From positions 142,927,017 through 142,991,016 of the forward strand of contig NC_088099.1 in NCBI RefSeq assembly GCF_036370855.1: a stretch of DNA of 64,000 nt, read 5' to 3'. Under the pieces are notes generated by a model that saw nothing but the letters and a program-made list of their open reading frames with translations, was not told the DNA's origin and ran no database searches. The DNA is from Dromaius novaehollandiae (taxonomy: Eukaryota; Chordata; Aves; Casuariiformes; Dromaiidae). Shown piece after piece: positions 1 through 10,830 of the stretch; within the stretch, counting starts at the first letter, position 1, and the number at the start of each line of letters is the position of its first letter. Both the position numbers and the translations under genes were made by a program.

Positions 1-590
1 AGAATTTTTTTTAACTGCAAACAAACAAAAAAGTTTCTCTTACCAGCATTCAGTCAAGAGACAGCAGAAGGCAAGAACCACAATGGAGACTGGGGCTAAG
101 AATAAGGGTAGGAATTTCTCTTTAGCAAGCTGCACATAAGATGAGAGATTAACAAGAAGTAACTTCTCAATAATTATTTTTGCACCACTCAAGTTGTGGT
201 GGGCCAGGATATCAGCAAGTTATGTCACCAGCGAATTTCAAGAATTGCTCCACGTCAGTGAGGTACCCGGGCTATGCATGATGGGCTCTGCCAGAGGGCT
301 CAGAGCAGCCACACTGCTGTGCACAGCCATCCCTCCTGCAGCCTAGCATAGGCTCCAAGGGAGAAGGGGGGGAAAGAGATCCTATAGCTCCCTTACATAT
401 CCAAGAAGCTCAGTGCAGTCCACAGGTATTCAAAGGACCATCTAGTCACTTCAGATTATCTGCTTGGTCCTTCAGTGTAACAAATACCACAAGGATTCCT
501 CAACGACAAAACAAAACCAAAAAAACAAAACACACACGCTGTTTCACTGCATTTACATGTTTATACTAGGATAGGGGAGGGAGAACTCAC
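1..590 (-). other. FZD6: FZD6 intron after the first coding exon (partial)
   Basis: Non-coding sequence that starts at the GTGAGT splice donor (bases 585-590 on the minus strand) and runs out of the window. No further FZD6 exon is visible, so the rest of the cysteine-rich domain and the seven membrane segments lie to the left. No repeat or regulatory element was recognised in it. Confidence 0.85.
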
Positions 591-770
591 CTCCATTTGG
601 AGAGCAGCAGTGTCCTGGTCATAGTGTCCCATGATATTTGGGAAAAAAGTCATATTATAAGCCATTCCCGAACATCTGGAAATAGTGATCGGCTCACAGG
701 TGAACAAACTGTGCCCGTGCACCAGAGTCAGCAGGGAAGCGCAGGTCACGGAGAGCGCCAGCACTCCCAT
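591..770 (-). CDS. FZD6: Frizzled-6, first coding exon (5' partial gene)
   Basis: Frizzled-6 is a seven-pass plasma-membrane Wnt receptor used mainly in planar cell polarity. This exon encodes the start codon, a signal peptide and the beginning of the extracellular cysteine-rich domain. The first 19 residues ([10 protein letters not shown]... to ...LVHG) are hydrophobic and end just before [14 protein letters not shown], matching the mature N-terminus of human FZD6 ([12 protein letters not shown]). The stretch [16 protein letters not shown] is near-identical to human and holds an N-M-T glycosylation sequon. The first two domain cysteines are visible. The exon ends at codon GAG, followed by donor GTGAGT. 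The ATG at 768-770 has A at -3 and G at +4. The open frame extends upstream to a GTG at 834-836 but has no earlier ATG, so 770 is the start. The 5' leader lies in the adjoining CpG island; the rest of the gene is outside the window. Confidence 0.96.
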
Positions 771-1680
771 TTTGCCACGATCTCCGACCTCAGCACATCG
801 CTCGCACGCGCTGTCTGCTCGCAGGGATAAAACCACGCATCCTCCTCTCCTCCTGCCACGGCGGCGGGACCCAGGCCGGGAGGAGGGCGATCAGGCTCCT
901 CGCTGCTGCCTCGGGCACCTCCCCATCTTGCCCGGCTTCAGGAAACCCCGCCGCCAACTCGCCAGCTGCGGAAGCGAGCAGAGACGAGCCGCCGTCATCC
1001 CCGGCCGGCCGCCCCGGCCCGCGCACGGAGCCCCCGGGCGGAGCCGGCTGCCCGCCGGCAGGAGCCGCCGCCGCCGGCCGAGGCCTCGCGGCCGCCCCGG
1101 CCCCCACCTACCCCGCAGGGCCCCGTCGCGTCCCGCGCCTCGCCCCGGGGCAGCGCCGCGCCTCGGCGCCGCCGCCGCCCGGGCCCCGCCGCCCCGCGCC
1201 GGCTTCCCAGCCCCGCCCTGCGCAGCGGCGCCGCGGGGGCTGGCGGGGACCCGCCCGGGAGCGGGGGCTCGCCGGGCGCCGCCGCCTGCGCCCCGCGCCT
1301 CACCTGGCCCCGCGCGGCCCCTCCCCTCCCTCCCCGCCGCGCCGCGCCCGCAATGGCCGCGGCGGCCGGGCGCGACCCACAGGATGTGGCGCCGAGGGGG
1401 CGCTCGCGCGATACTTGGGCGGCCGGCGGGGGCGGGGGGCGACGCCCTCACCTTTCCCGCCCGCCCCGCTGAGGGGACGGCGCGCCCCGCCCCGCCCCGC
1501 CCCGCCCCGCCGCCCCCGCCTGCCGCCCCCCCGAGAAGGCCCCGCAGGCAGCGCTCGGCGCCGGCGGGAGCGCCGTGCTCAGGCCGGGCGTTGCCTCCCC
1601 GGGCGACGCAGGGTTCCCTCCTTCGCAGGCGGGAGCGGTGTGTCCGTTGGCCGCATCCGGCCTGATCCGAATAAACGTGC
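771..1680 (-). promoter_or_regulatory. FZD6: CpG island with FZD6 promoter and 5' leader
   Basis: A stretch of very high GC with dense CpG, strongest at about 840-1650, directly upstream of the FZD6 start codon. Many GC-box cores occur and no TATA box was seen near the ATG, which is typical of a broad CpG-island promoter. On the minus strand a good donor (CCAG then GTGAGG, exon end at 1304) could close a non-coding first exon. A weak acceptor ending at base 815 could open the coding exon. Human FZD6 also has a non-coding exon 1, but the exact transcription start and splice pattern here are inference. Long ORFs over this island reflect GC bias and are not annotated. Confidence 0.75.
1484..1508 (-). 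repeat. (GGGGC)5 run in FZD6 promoter island
   Basis: Five perfect GCCCC units on the plus strand, so GGGGC on the FZD6 sense strand, followed directly by more C-runs to about 1531. At least four G-runs of four are closely spaced, so G-quadruplex formation is expected. It lies about 715 bases upstream of the FZD6 ATG. Confidence 0.85.
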
Positions 1681-3120
1681 ACAGCTAGGATTTCCAGACC
1701 AGCACAGCTTCCACAGCGCTCCGGCTGAGTCAGTCCCCGGGAGCAAACACCCAGAAAACCAAGTGGAAGGGGAAATCCTTCCAAATAATATCTGACACTT
1801 AGGTTTTAATAACCATACTAAATATTAGCTGGGCAATGTGTTATATAAACATTGGGATGGTTTTCAGAATTTCAAATATCAAGAATGAACTCATCCCTTC
1901 TATCAACGTAATTCTGAAATTTGTTTCCAGATGAGCATGTTACATCCAGTAAACCACATCACTGCTGAGTTCTGCAAGTGCTCTGCAACCGGTCGCCAGG
2001 GCATTTCCCTTGAAGTGGGTGGCATCTAGTCTACATTCATGCAAAAAAGGCAGAATCAGTGCAGGCGCTAATTAGATCAGGATGCGGCTGAGGAAGAGTT
2101 AGACATCAGAAGTCAGTGTGGAACAACCAAATTTAATGAAGGAAAAGATTTTTCTTTTTGGGGGGATGGCTTTGCTAAGAAAACAGATGCTGTGATGAAG
2201 ACAAAAGAAGCGCTGTGATGAATCTCCAGATAAAGGAGAAATACCTGACTAAACCTTCCAGGTTTTAGTTGTCTTCCTAGAGACCAAGTTCAACCACGAT
2301 CTGTGCACTGTCCACTTCTGCTCCTGGCTGAGGCGAGGCCATACAAATACATGTCTGGTAGCATTTAACCATGTTCACAAGCAGCTAGGCCTGAGCTAAG
2401 AAGACCTGACTATAGAAATCCTGAAGATTAGTCTGCAGAGACAGCCACATTTCCGTGCGTGGAGCCACCTGAGGTCTCATCAGGCTGGTGCTTAGCCATC
2501 TCACTAGCTCCGCGCTGCAGTGCTGGAACAGGAAACTCTGGATGCCGAGACATGCAAACCTAGTGTAGGGATGGTTTAGCTGCGTTCAGGGAGCTCTGCA
2601 TTTCCGCTAATATGCCCCAAGCTAGTCTGTGCAGAGTCAGGCATATTTATCCATAAACCAGATAATCCGTCCGTAGGTAGCAGAGAGTGTCAAGTTGCTC
2701 ATTGTTATTCAGAGGATCACGAACATCTAAAAGCTCTCTCTTCATGCAGATCTTTTTTGTATAATTTCCTATGCAAATATATACAAATATGAAAAATATT
2801 CCAGATTCCCATATGTGAAACCATTTTGGCACCTGCATGAATCATTACAAGGATTGTACCTACCTGCTGCAGATCCAAATAGCTCTGCCATTTGAGCAAA
2901 TGGAGTAACTTGATAGCTGTAATGGAATTAAATTTGCTATATGAACAAGCAACTGAATGGGGAGGTGACTAACATTTTGCCAGCAGGTCTCATAGATTAC
3001 ATTAATTTAATCTTGTTATTTTCAGGATATGGCAGTTAATGCGTCCTAGTGGTGCAAAGACACTTACCTACATTATTCTCCGCCCTTGTTCCAGTTCTCA
3101 TCCTCCAGCTGGCTTCTGTC
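1681..3120. other. FZD6 upstream flank, no feature recognised
   Basis: Ordinary AT-balanced sequence beyond the CpG island. No ORF with recognisable similarity, no RNA gene and no clear repeat was seen. Confidence 0.5.
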
Positions 3121-3315
3121 CTAGTCTCTCTCAGTAGCTCCTTTCCCTTTTAGAAATATTACATTTTTCTTTTCATGAATTCTGGGAGGCTCCACACACT
3201 GTGGTTCGAGCAAACACTCTCCCCACTCAATTTTTGAAGAAGCAACTGTAGGACAGTTCTTGTTCAGCTGTTGGAGCTGCTGAGTTAACCTCTGCTCCTG
3301 GGACACGGTCAGTTC
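3121..3315 (-). other. exon-like open segment, possible unrecognised terminal exon
   Basis: On the minus strand a pyrimidine-rich acceptor (CCTCTCTATACCCCAG) is followed at once by 64 open codons and a TAG. The predicted peptide begins ELTVSQEQRLTQQLQQLNKN, which looks like a short glutamine-rich coiled coil, and later has basic and charged stretches (IHEKKNVIF, LKGKGATERD). No ATG opens the frame before the acceptor, so if real it would be a 3' terminal coding exon of a multi-exon transcript. It sits between BAALC and FZD6 on their strand, where human has no protein-coding gene that I know of. I do not recognise the peptide and saw no partner exon. A chance open frame of this length is unlikely but not rare. 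Confidence 0.25.
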
Positions 3316-4882
3316 CTGGGGTATAGAGAGGCTTTGTACAGCACGTGGCAGCGTGTGTTCAGTGCAGATTCAAACTCCAACAGGTTTTTACTGATTTCCT
3401 TTTCTCTAGTTACATTGACTACATTTATAGGCATTTTCATGGGAACGGCAACAGGCTTATCTAGGACAATCTATACCAAATGAGAAGTCTCTGCTTCCCA
3501 GTATATAGGGTCTACAGAATCTCAGCCAAACTTCTGTGATAATTTTGATGTGGGAAAAAAAGCCTGTCTTACATAATTTTCATAGAAAAAACAAGAAATC
3601 TTTCTTAATGAGAAATTTCGCTGAAATGACCAGACAAAATTCTGAGGAAAGGAAATTTCAGCCAAACTATGGAAGTCTGTCAAAGTAGCAAGCAACTGAG
3701 TAATAGAGTATTATGAAGTTTAGCAACTTGAACTGTAAGCTTTGCTAGTATCATACCGTATAACGTGATACCTTAGTTCCTTCTATTGGAATGCATTTTC
3801 ATGCATGGATTAAATCACTAAACCACATGTATGGCTAAATGACATTGTTTTCCTTCCTTTAAAGCACTAGTGTTTTTGCTATATGACTGGAAAAGGTAGA
3901 GAAAAGGAAGGATGAGCCCTTTTTCCAATCACACTATTAATGTATGTTGTTTCCTGACAACCTAGTTGCTAAGCAAGTTACTCCAGAGGTTTGTTCTCAG
4001 AGCCATGATCTAAGTATATTTGTTTCTGACTATATAAAGGCCTCGACTATCCAGAGCGAGGAGCATGAATGCTCTCACTGGTATCTAGCAAAGCACTTTT
4101 AAGTGTGATTAAGTATTTTAAGCGTGTGCTCAAATATATTGCTGATTAGAGATAAGACTACTCAGATGTGCAAGTACTTTGCTCACCTGGCACCTGAGAT
4201 ATTGTTAACATTTCAGTTAATGTAATAATAATTTGCTGACCTTTCTCTGGCACTGCTTCAAACAGTTATAGTCTAGCAATTTTTAATATGAAAAAATCAA
4301 GTGATCTAAAGCCTTGTTCAAGTCTTGGGCCTCCACAGATGTCTTCGAACAGATTTAGCAGTGGAGGTTTCGGCAGTGGTGACGGCAGCTCCCTTCCAAG
4401 CTCTGCTGGCTGCTGCGCCTGCCCGAGGGAAGCCATGCACCGGGACGTGTGCAGGCCCTTCCAGGCCCAAACGCTCCCGTCTGCTTTCAACGCACCCACA
4501 TCAGAAACGTTAGCAGCTTCCCTGGGCTTCGAATTGAAGCACCTTTTGCTCGCTCAGCTTTTTGTGGGTTCACCCCTCCTGGAAGGGCAAAAAGCGGTGT
4601 GACCACGTTCGCCAGCTACACGGACGTGTGAGTGCTCCACACGCTCATGCGCTGGGGAGGCAGGATCTGAAATGGCTGGCAGTCAGCTGGGAGCAGCGTG
4701 CCTCTGAGGTACGAGCGATTTAGGGCTTCGATTCTGCACACCACAGTTTTACACTGGCTTGAGCTTTCTCCTGTCGGCACACCTGGAAAGTACATAATTG
4801 TTGTAAGGTTCATAATGTTCTTATTATTCTGCATTTAAGACACGCTATTCATAATTTGGTGGAATATAAAAGGAGTGAGTAG
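3316..4882. other. intergenic, with a small GC-rich patch
   Basis: Mostly AT-balanced DNA. A local GC- and CpG-richer patch lies at about 4340-4640 and holds a 104-codon plus-strand ORF (4288-4602) with no recognisable similarity. A TATA-like element (TATATAAAGG, 4031-4040) and a second one (ATATAAAAGG, about 4864-4873) occur without any recognisable gene downstream. Confidence 0.4.
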
Positions 4883-4896
4883 CCAGTAGATGGCAC
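4883..4896 (+). promoter_or_regulatory. CTCF-like core motif
   Basis: CCAGTAGATGGCAC fits the CTCF core pattern CCANNAGRKGGCRC at every defined position. It lies in the FZD6-BAALC intergenic space about 4.1 kb upstream of the FZD6 start. Binding cannot be judged from sequence alone. Confidence 0.4.
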
Positions 4897-7703
4897 CAAT
4901 AAATCCTGTTGTGAGACTTAAAATTGAAGTGTCATTCTTGTCTTGTTCTCAAATGCATTTTGAAAATGAAGGAACTAGATGAAACAGTATTATTAAGGAA
5001 ATTTATTTTAATTAGTTTACAATAATAGTCAAGGAAAACATTTCAGTTTATAAACTGAATGTATTTTCCCAAGCCAAAACGCTACCATTTAATTGAACAT
5101 ACAGACTCATGAGAAGGGCTTAGTAAGAACATACAGATGTTCCTCAATAATTTCACAGTTATTTAGTAAATCTGGTCTTTGACAAGTTAGCTCCTTCTTA
5201 GCGTCCCTCCAATCTCATGAAGCTCTTTCAGCTTAAACCTTTCTTTATAATACATTTCTTCCATAAAGCCTATAAACTGTAACCCCGCCTCCCCAACCCA
5301 CAACAGCAATGAAAACCAGAAAAGCATATGGAGAAAGCCATAAAGTTTATGCATTGCTACGTGGCAACTACAGTCCTGGGTACTGGGAACCTGTGTCATC
5401 TTCACTCAACAGAGTATGACCTAGTTAGACTTTAGTCCTTCAAAATATTGTGGCTGTGTTTGTGGCACCCACACAGGTCACACATAAAAAGATGTTTATT
5501 TCCTTTATGCTATAAGGATCTCATGTTTCGTTTGTCAGTAAATGACAACACTGTGCCTTTGTAGTGTTGCTTTAATAAAATAGTGATTATGTTAATATTA
5601 TTCCTTTCCCAACAGGTTACCTCACCTTACCTCAGTTATTAAGCACAACGTAAGCAAAACAGGACATACTCTTATAAAAGAGTAAACTTTCCTCAGAGCG
5701 ATCAGGGAAATCTCATTCTTTGTGGCCTACTTATAGCAGACCTCTTTGTGCCTGGGTAAATCTGCAGCCTATCTCCTTGGGCGACTCTAGCAGTAGCAGC
5801 AGCTGTGGGTATGTTTGCCCCGGTGGTGCTCCTCTTATCTCGTTCTTGCTGTGGCTCAGGCCATATTTCCTTTGGGCAATGTCACAAAGGCCGGCGGAAA
5901 GGAAATCTGTGCTACAGAGCATGAGTCATTTCCAATGCAAAAGACCAATACAAACCAGGCGCTGTGTTACAGTGGGTGAGCGAGGTACGGAGGACACTGA
6001 TAGCAAAATAACACATCCTGAGTTAATGGGGTATGTTATAGTTTTGTGTGCTGTTCCCTCCAAAATACTGATGCATTAACTTGAGCTGAACTGTCCCTAT
6101 CTATATGATATACAATTAGCAGTGTGGGATTGAATGTACACATATTTCAATTGCTGCTTTTTAAATTAGCAGTTTAATATATTTCTTGAAATGTCCAAAT
6201 GCCAGGGATACAACAAAACAATAGTTTTTGAAGCTCAGACGCCAACTACCATGAGTTGCAAAGGTGCTAACAAACAAGTTTAAGGCAGACTAGTGAGCGT
6301 CCACAGCACCGTTCCAGGGTATTGGTAATTACACCCATCCCATAATGGGTATTGTCTTCACAGCATAACAGTACAGTTCTGCAGTGACTTCTCAAGTTGT
6401 AGGGAACTACAGAAATACCTTACACAAAAAACCAATCTGTCTGTAGCTGTACCCTCCGGCATCTCCTCCCAGTCAGATTTTTCTACTTTTCCTGAGAGGC
6501 CAACAGGCAGTCTAAGAGGGGGTGTCAAGATATATGTATGTATTGTACTGCTCATTTTAAAAAAAGTGTGACTTGGGTTTGCTCAAGCACATCTCCCACA
6601 TGTTTTTGAGAGAACAGAAGTATATTTAAGAATTCAGTAGCACTGACCATTGAAGCAAGTGGGATAAATGTCATTTGAATTTGAAGAGAAACAGCTTAAA
6701 GAACTGACCAGACATATATCAGAAAATCCTGAGCTAGTAAGAAAAGATCATCAATTTACTACTTGAGAGTTCTATAAAGTGATCATAAACATAGAAAATA
6801 AGAACTGTCATTATCTCCTCCTAAGATAGTAGCTTTCTACCTGCCTTGAAAGCATCCAAAATAGAAGCTCCCAATTATTCATATCTGTGACAGTGGACTT
6901 CCAGGACACAATGTGCTTGAGACTGTAGGAAAGACTCCTTGGTTAATCTAACAAGCGGATAAGCACAAGTAATCAAAGGAATTTACAAAGTTGCCATTCC
7001 TTGGCTCTGAATGGCTGACCTCTCGGATGAGACCTGGTGTTTGACCACCCATGTGGTAATTTCTCATTGCTCTGCAAAATTACTAGTTTGCTTAAATCAC
7101 CACTGGAAGGTTCTCTGACATGAAAAAGGCAAATTTTAAATCACTGCCGTGTCTTCTAGAGACTAAGCATGGAACACTTAATTGTGTCATGAGATGAGCT
7201 CAACTTGAGCGTTGAGCCTGAGAAGCAGTGTTAACAGGGTTGGGAGAAAAAGCTGGGAGAAAACTTTACAGCAGATGTTGGTCACAGAAGTGCTTGGAGT
7301 TACCACAGAAATTGTCTCTCACTGTTTGTATCCTGCTGAGGCCAGGACAACAGGACTTACTGTACCCTCTATAAAGAAGTAGGACTACATCAGAGATACT
7401 TGACTGTCATCAAATTCTCCTCCTAAATGAAACAAAATGAATTATGCTAGTGACTTTGATCAAAAAAGGATAACACATGGTCAGCTCTGGAAGGATTCAT
7501 TTATGGGTTTTCCTAGGTATGTTATTAAAAGTAACCTAGACGTACAAGACTACTCATTTGTAAGAGCAGAGAGAAATGAAAAAATACTGCCTTTCATGTG
7601 AGGAATATCACATGACCTCTCCTTAGTCCAAATTCAGTCCATTTCCAAATTCAGCTACGGAGATTGGCAACTCCACTTCTGAAGACATCTCCCCTAGCAT
7701 AAC
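4897..7703. other. intergenic, nothing recognised
   Basis: Low-CpG sequence. Short ORFs only, none with recognisable similarity. No RNA gene or clear transposable element was seen. Confidence 0.5.
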
Positions 7704-8540
7704 TTGTGTTCAGAATGTCAGGGCTCGCCCTTCCTAAGCGAGCTAGCTGCACCACATTGCATAGCCATGAAACTTGGCTTCCTATGCATCCAGCAGGCTT
7801 ACCACCAGCTCACCCATTGGCCTTTCTGGTGTGCCATGTATGGCATTTTTGTCTCACACATGGCAGGTGACTATCTCAGCAGACTCCACAAAAACTGTCT
7901 GCACACCCCACACATTGATAACCACTTGCCACAAGAGTGTGCCGCTCACCACTCTGCTCTTGCACTTGCCATCGCTACTGCTTTTTAGTGCCTCTGCCAC
8001 TGCTGTGGTTACTGCTCACGTTCATGTCAAAGACACTTCGATGCCATCTGTGGTCTGTCCTATGCCTGACTCCTGCTCTTGAACAGGATCTCCCCAAGAG
8101 AGCTGGAGACATCAATCCTGACAAGCGGAACAGCCATCCTGGGGAAGCCAGTGTATGGGCAGGCTGTAGCCAGAGATGTGAACTGCCAGTTCAGGTTGAT
8201 GAATCTTCACAGGGGAAGTCACCTGAGCTACATGCCTGCCCATTTCCTCATCATCCAGATGAGATTTGTGACCAAGGATAGCAGTGCTGCTGGTGAGACC
8301 AGGATGTGCCAACCACCAGGGATGACCTGGTAGATACAGAGGTCTTGTATATAGGGACTGTCTACAAGAGCTGATGGAGGCAACTGGCACAAGCCCATGT
8401 CAGCTTGCCTGTGAGCTCTGAAACCTCACCATCTGTAAGACTATTGATTAACAGGCAGCCAGTTTATGTCTGCAGTGAGCATGATCATGGTGGAAGTTTC
8501 TGAAGCCATCATCCAGATTGTTTATCCTTGAGTGCACTGG
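7704..8540. other. unrecognised segment with coding-like texture
   Basis: This block differs from its flanks: it is richer in GC and has overlapping open stretches on both strands (plus 7704-7988, 7774-8082, 7937-8281, 8079-8333; minus 8112-8390), each broken by the next stop. This is what a decayed coding element or old transposable-element body can look like. No diagnostic motif for reverse transcriptase, a DDE transposase or a cellular family could be read. There are no visible terminal repeats. Confidence 0.25.
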
Positions 8541-10540
8541 CTGTGTTTATAAATTATAAACATTAGACTAGTGGAAAGTAATTTTGATAACTTAATTTTG
8601 ATAATTTTGGTAATTTAATATTGCCATAACTAGTGGATATATAGTATTGTGTCTATTGCTGTAGGTGTCTGAATGTATCTGTGTCTTCCAATGGATTATT
8701 ATTTCTGTAAAGTGGCAGAGTTCAATAATAACCTTAAAACAAGGATGTACGTGTGAAAGTTGTGCTAATAAAACATTAATTAGGTGATCAGTAAGCTACA
8801 GTTTTAAGGTGGTTGAAGAAAAATAGGAGGTTGTAGCAGAGGTCCCTGCAAGTACAAGCACAGAATGGTAGTGGAGGCCTTGAAAGTGCAAGCACAGAAT
8901 CATACTAAAAGTGCCAGGACTGTAAACCCAAATCACAGATGGTCAGTACTAGTCATTAAAGAAAAATAAACCTGCAAATTGCTAAAGAGAACAAAGAACA
9001 AGCCTCCAAAATAAGTAACATATAGCAAATTTAGATATAGTATGGAATTGCTGAAACAGTGAGGAAAGAGTAGATGAGCAGACTGTGTTAGAAAATATAT
9101 AAAAATGACTCTGAACAGACCCAGAGTGAGATCAATGTCATACTTCTCCCAGAGAAGTGGAGGAAGAAACTATCAGCATTAACATCATATTCCTCTCAGT
9201 GGAGAACTTAGGATACTGATGACTTGCTGTAACAGCTCCCTTCCTTAGCGGAGAAGACTGGGGCCATTGGCCATAGGACCCAGAGGGGCAAGGAAGAATG
9301 AGCATGAGCTGTATCATCATTGGGAATGAACTGTAATAACTGGACAATTTGGACTATCTGCATTAGTATCATTGTAACTGGACTAATAATGATTCTTTTG
9401 TTATTAACACTGTTAACACTTCAATTAGACTAACAATAAATTCATAACTGTGCATGGAAGGTGTGTTTTTTAGCCTGTAGAGCTTGCACTGTACGTTTGG
9501 TTCTTTGCCCTTGAGGGCTGGCTGTTAACATGCAGTGCAGTCATTGATGGAGAATGCAGGCAGCCCTTCTGAGAGCCCTGTGGCATTTTTGTGAGCAGTC
9601 CTTCGTAGGCAGAAGCCTACAGCAATCACACAAGACCAGAATGCAGCTCACATGTTCCTGCGGTCCTGGCGAGTATCTCACTCAAAGCGTAACGATCGAT
9701 TTTACCTAGACTGTAATTTCTGGTGCAGAAAGATAGTAGTCGTAAGTTGATAATGAACACATTCGTCATGTAGCTGAATGGACAGACTCAATGAGCTGAG
9801 CATGTGTATATTGGTGGACAGAAAGGAGTGGAAAGAGTGGTGAAAGTGGAAAGAGGGGTTTATTGCAACGAGATGTGCATGAACATATGCAGCACTCCCG
9901 GAAGGTCAGCTGGGAGAGAAACAAGGAATTCTCCCTGAAGGAGGGGACTGGGGACTTGCAAGATAAGGGCTTAGACTGTGTCTGGACTGCCCAAATGGCA
10001 TTGACCAGGAATGTCGAAAGCAGGGGATGATAGGACCTGGCTTGATGATGTGTGAAATGATGTGTGCCCCCAGGGGAATGAGGAAGACCTAAAAGCCTGA
10101 GCAAGCAACAAGTAGTGCTCAGTCCTACAGCGGGGAGATACCATGCACAGGACCAGTATGGATGAGTCAGTATTTAAGGTGAATGAAGTGTTTCCTCTGA
10201 GTAGTGACTGAGTGGGAGCTGTTAGTGTTAACCTTAGATTAGCTGTATTTGCAATCAACAGGTTATGTATGTCAGCGGTATCCTTGAGGTTGTGTGGCCT
10301 TTCTCCAGAGGGTCATGAATGAGAGGGGGCCTGAACAGGCCTGCTAAGACTGTCAGTCCCTCTTCTGCGTGGGCTCTGCCTGCTCCCAGGAGGGCCAGAG
10401 AGCGTCCTCTCGACTTTGTGGGTTTCTGCCTCAGTTCTTGGTAGGAGGCCAAAGTTGCCGTCTGTATCAAAGCTACATCTACACTAGTCAATTGGACATA
10501 TCCTTTTTTTAAACTGGCTCTTTCCCAGTGCGATTAAAGC
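8541..10540. other. intergenic, nothing firm
   Basis: Contains a small imperfect duplication (about 8835-8905, two copies of a phrase around AAGCACAGAAT) and a moderately GC-rich stretch at 9760-10480. That stretch was considered as an LTR-like relic, but no paired repeats, primer-binding site or polypurine tract were found. Confidence 0.35.
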
Positions 10541-10830
10541 GTTGCTGTGCAGCTCACAGGAGCTGTTTGCAGCGTGCTGCTGAGGGTCGGTGTGCCGTGC
10601 CCGGGGTGCCGTGCACGGCACGCGGGGAAAGGCAGGCGGCGAGCCTGCTGCGTGGGGACGGGGACAGGGACAAGCAGGCACAGCGGTGCCCCACGGCCTG
10701 CACGGAGCAGCTCCTGGGCCAAACCCTGGGTTTATCGCGGCTGGAATGAGCTGTTCTGTTCCAGAGGAGAGACTGGGAGGGACCGCACGTACGGGCAGGG
10801 CAGATGTTCTGGGACTGGGCTCTAGGAGCA
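10541..10830. other. orphan CpG-rich patch with 16-bp palindrome
   Basis: A GC- and CpG-rich island-like patch of about 290 bases, well away from either promoter. It contains a perfect 16-base palindrome (GTGCCGTGCACGGCAC, 10606-10621). Open frames run on both strands but resemble nothing I know. It could be a distal regulatory element or the start of a non-coding transcript; this is inference. Confidence 0.4.

Noticed and set aside
834..836. Upstream in-frame start for FZD6 giving 22 extra residues
   Set aside because: The codon is GTG, not ATG, and the extension would sit in front of a clear signal peptide.
685..1784. ORFs of 297 and 326 codons over the FZD6 CpG island
   Set aside because: Pro/Arg/Ala/Gly-rich frames caused by high GC with few stop codons; they overlap the promoter and have no family resemblance.
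9760..10480. Possible endogenous retrovirus LTR
   Set aside because: No paired repeats, no TG...CA ends with target duplication, no primer-binding site and no retroviral protein motif.
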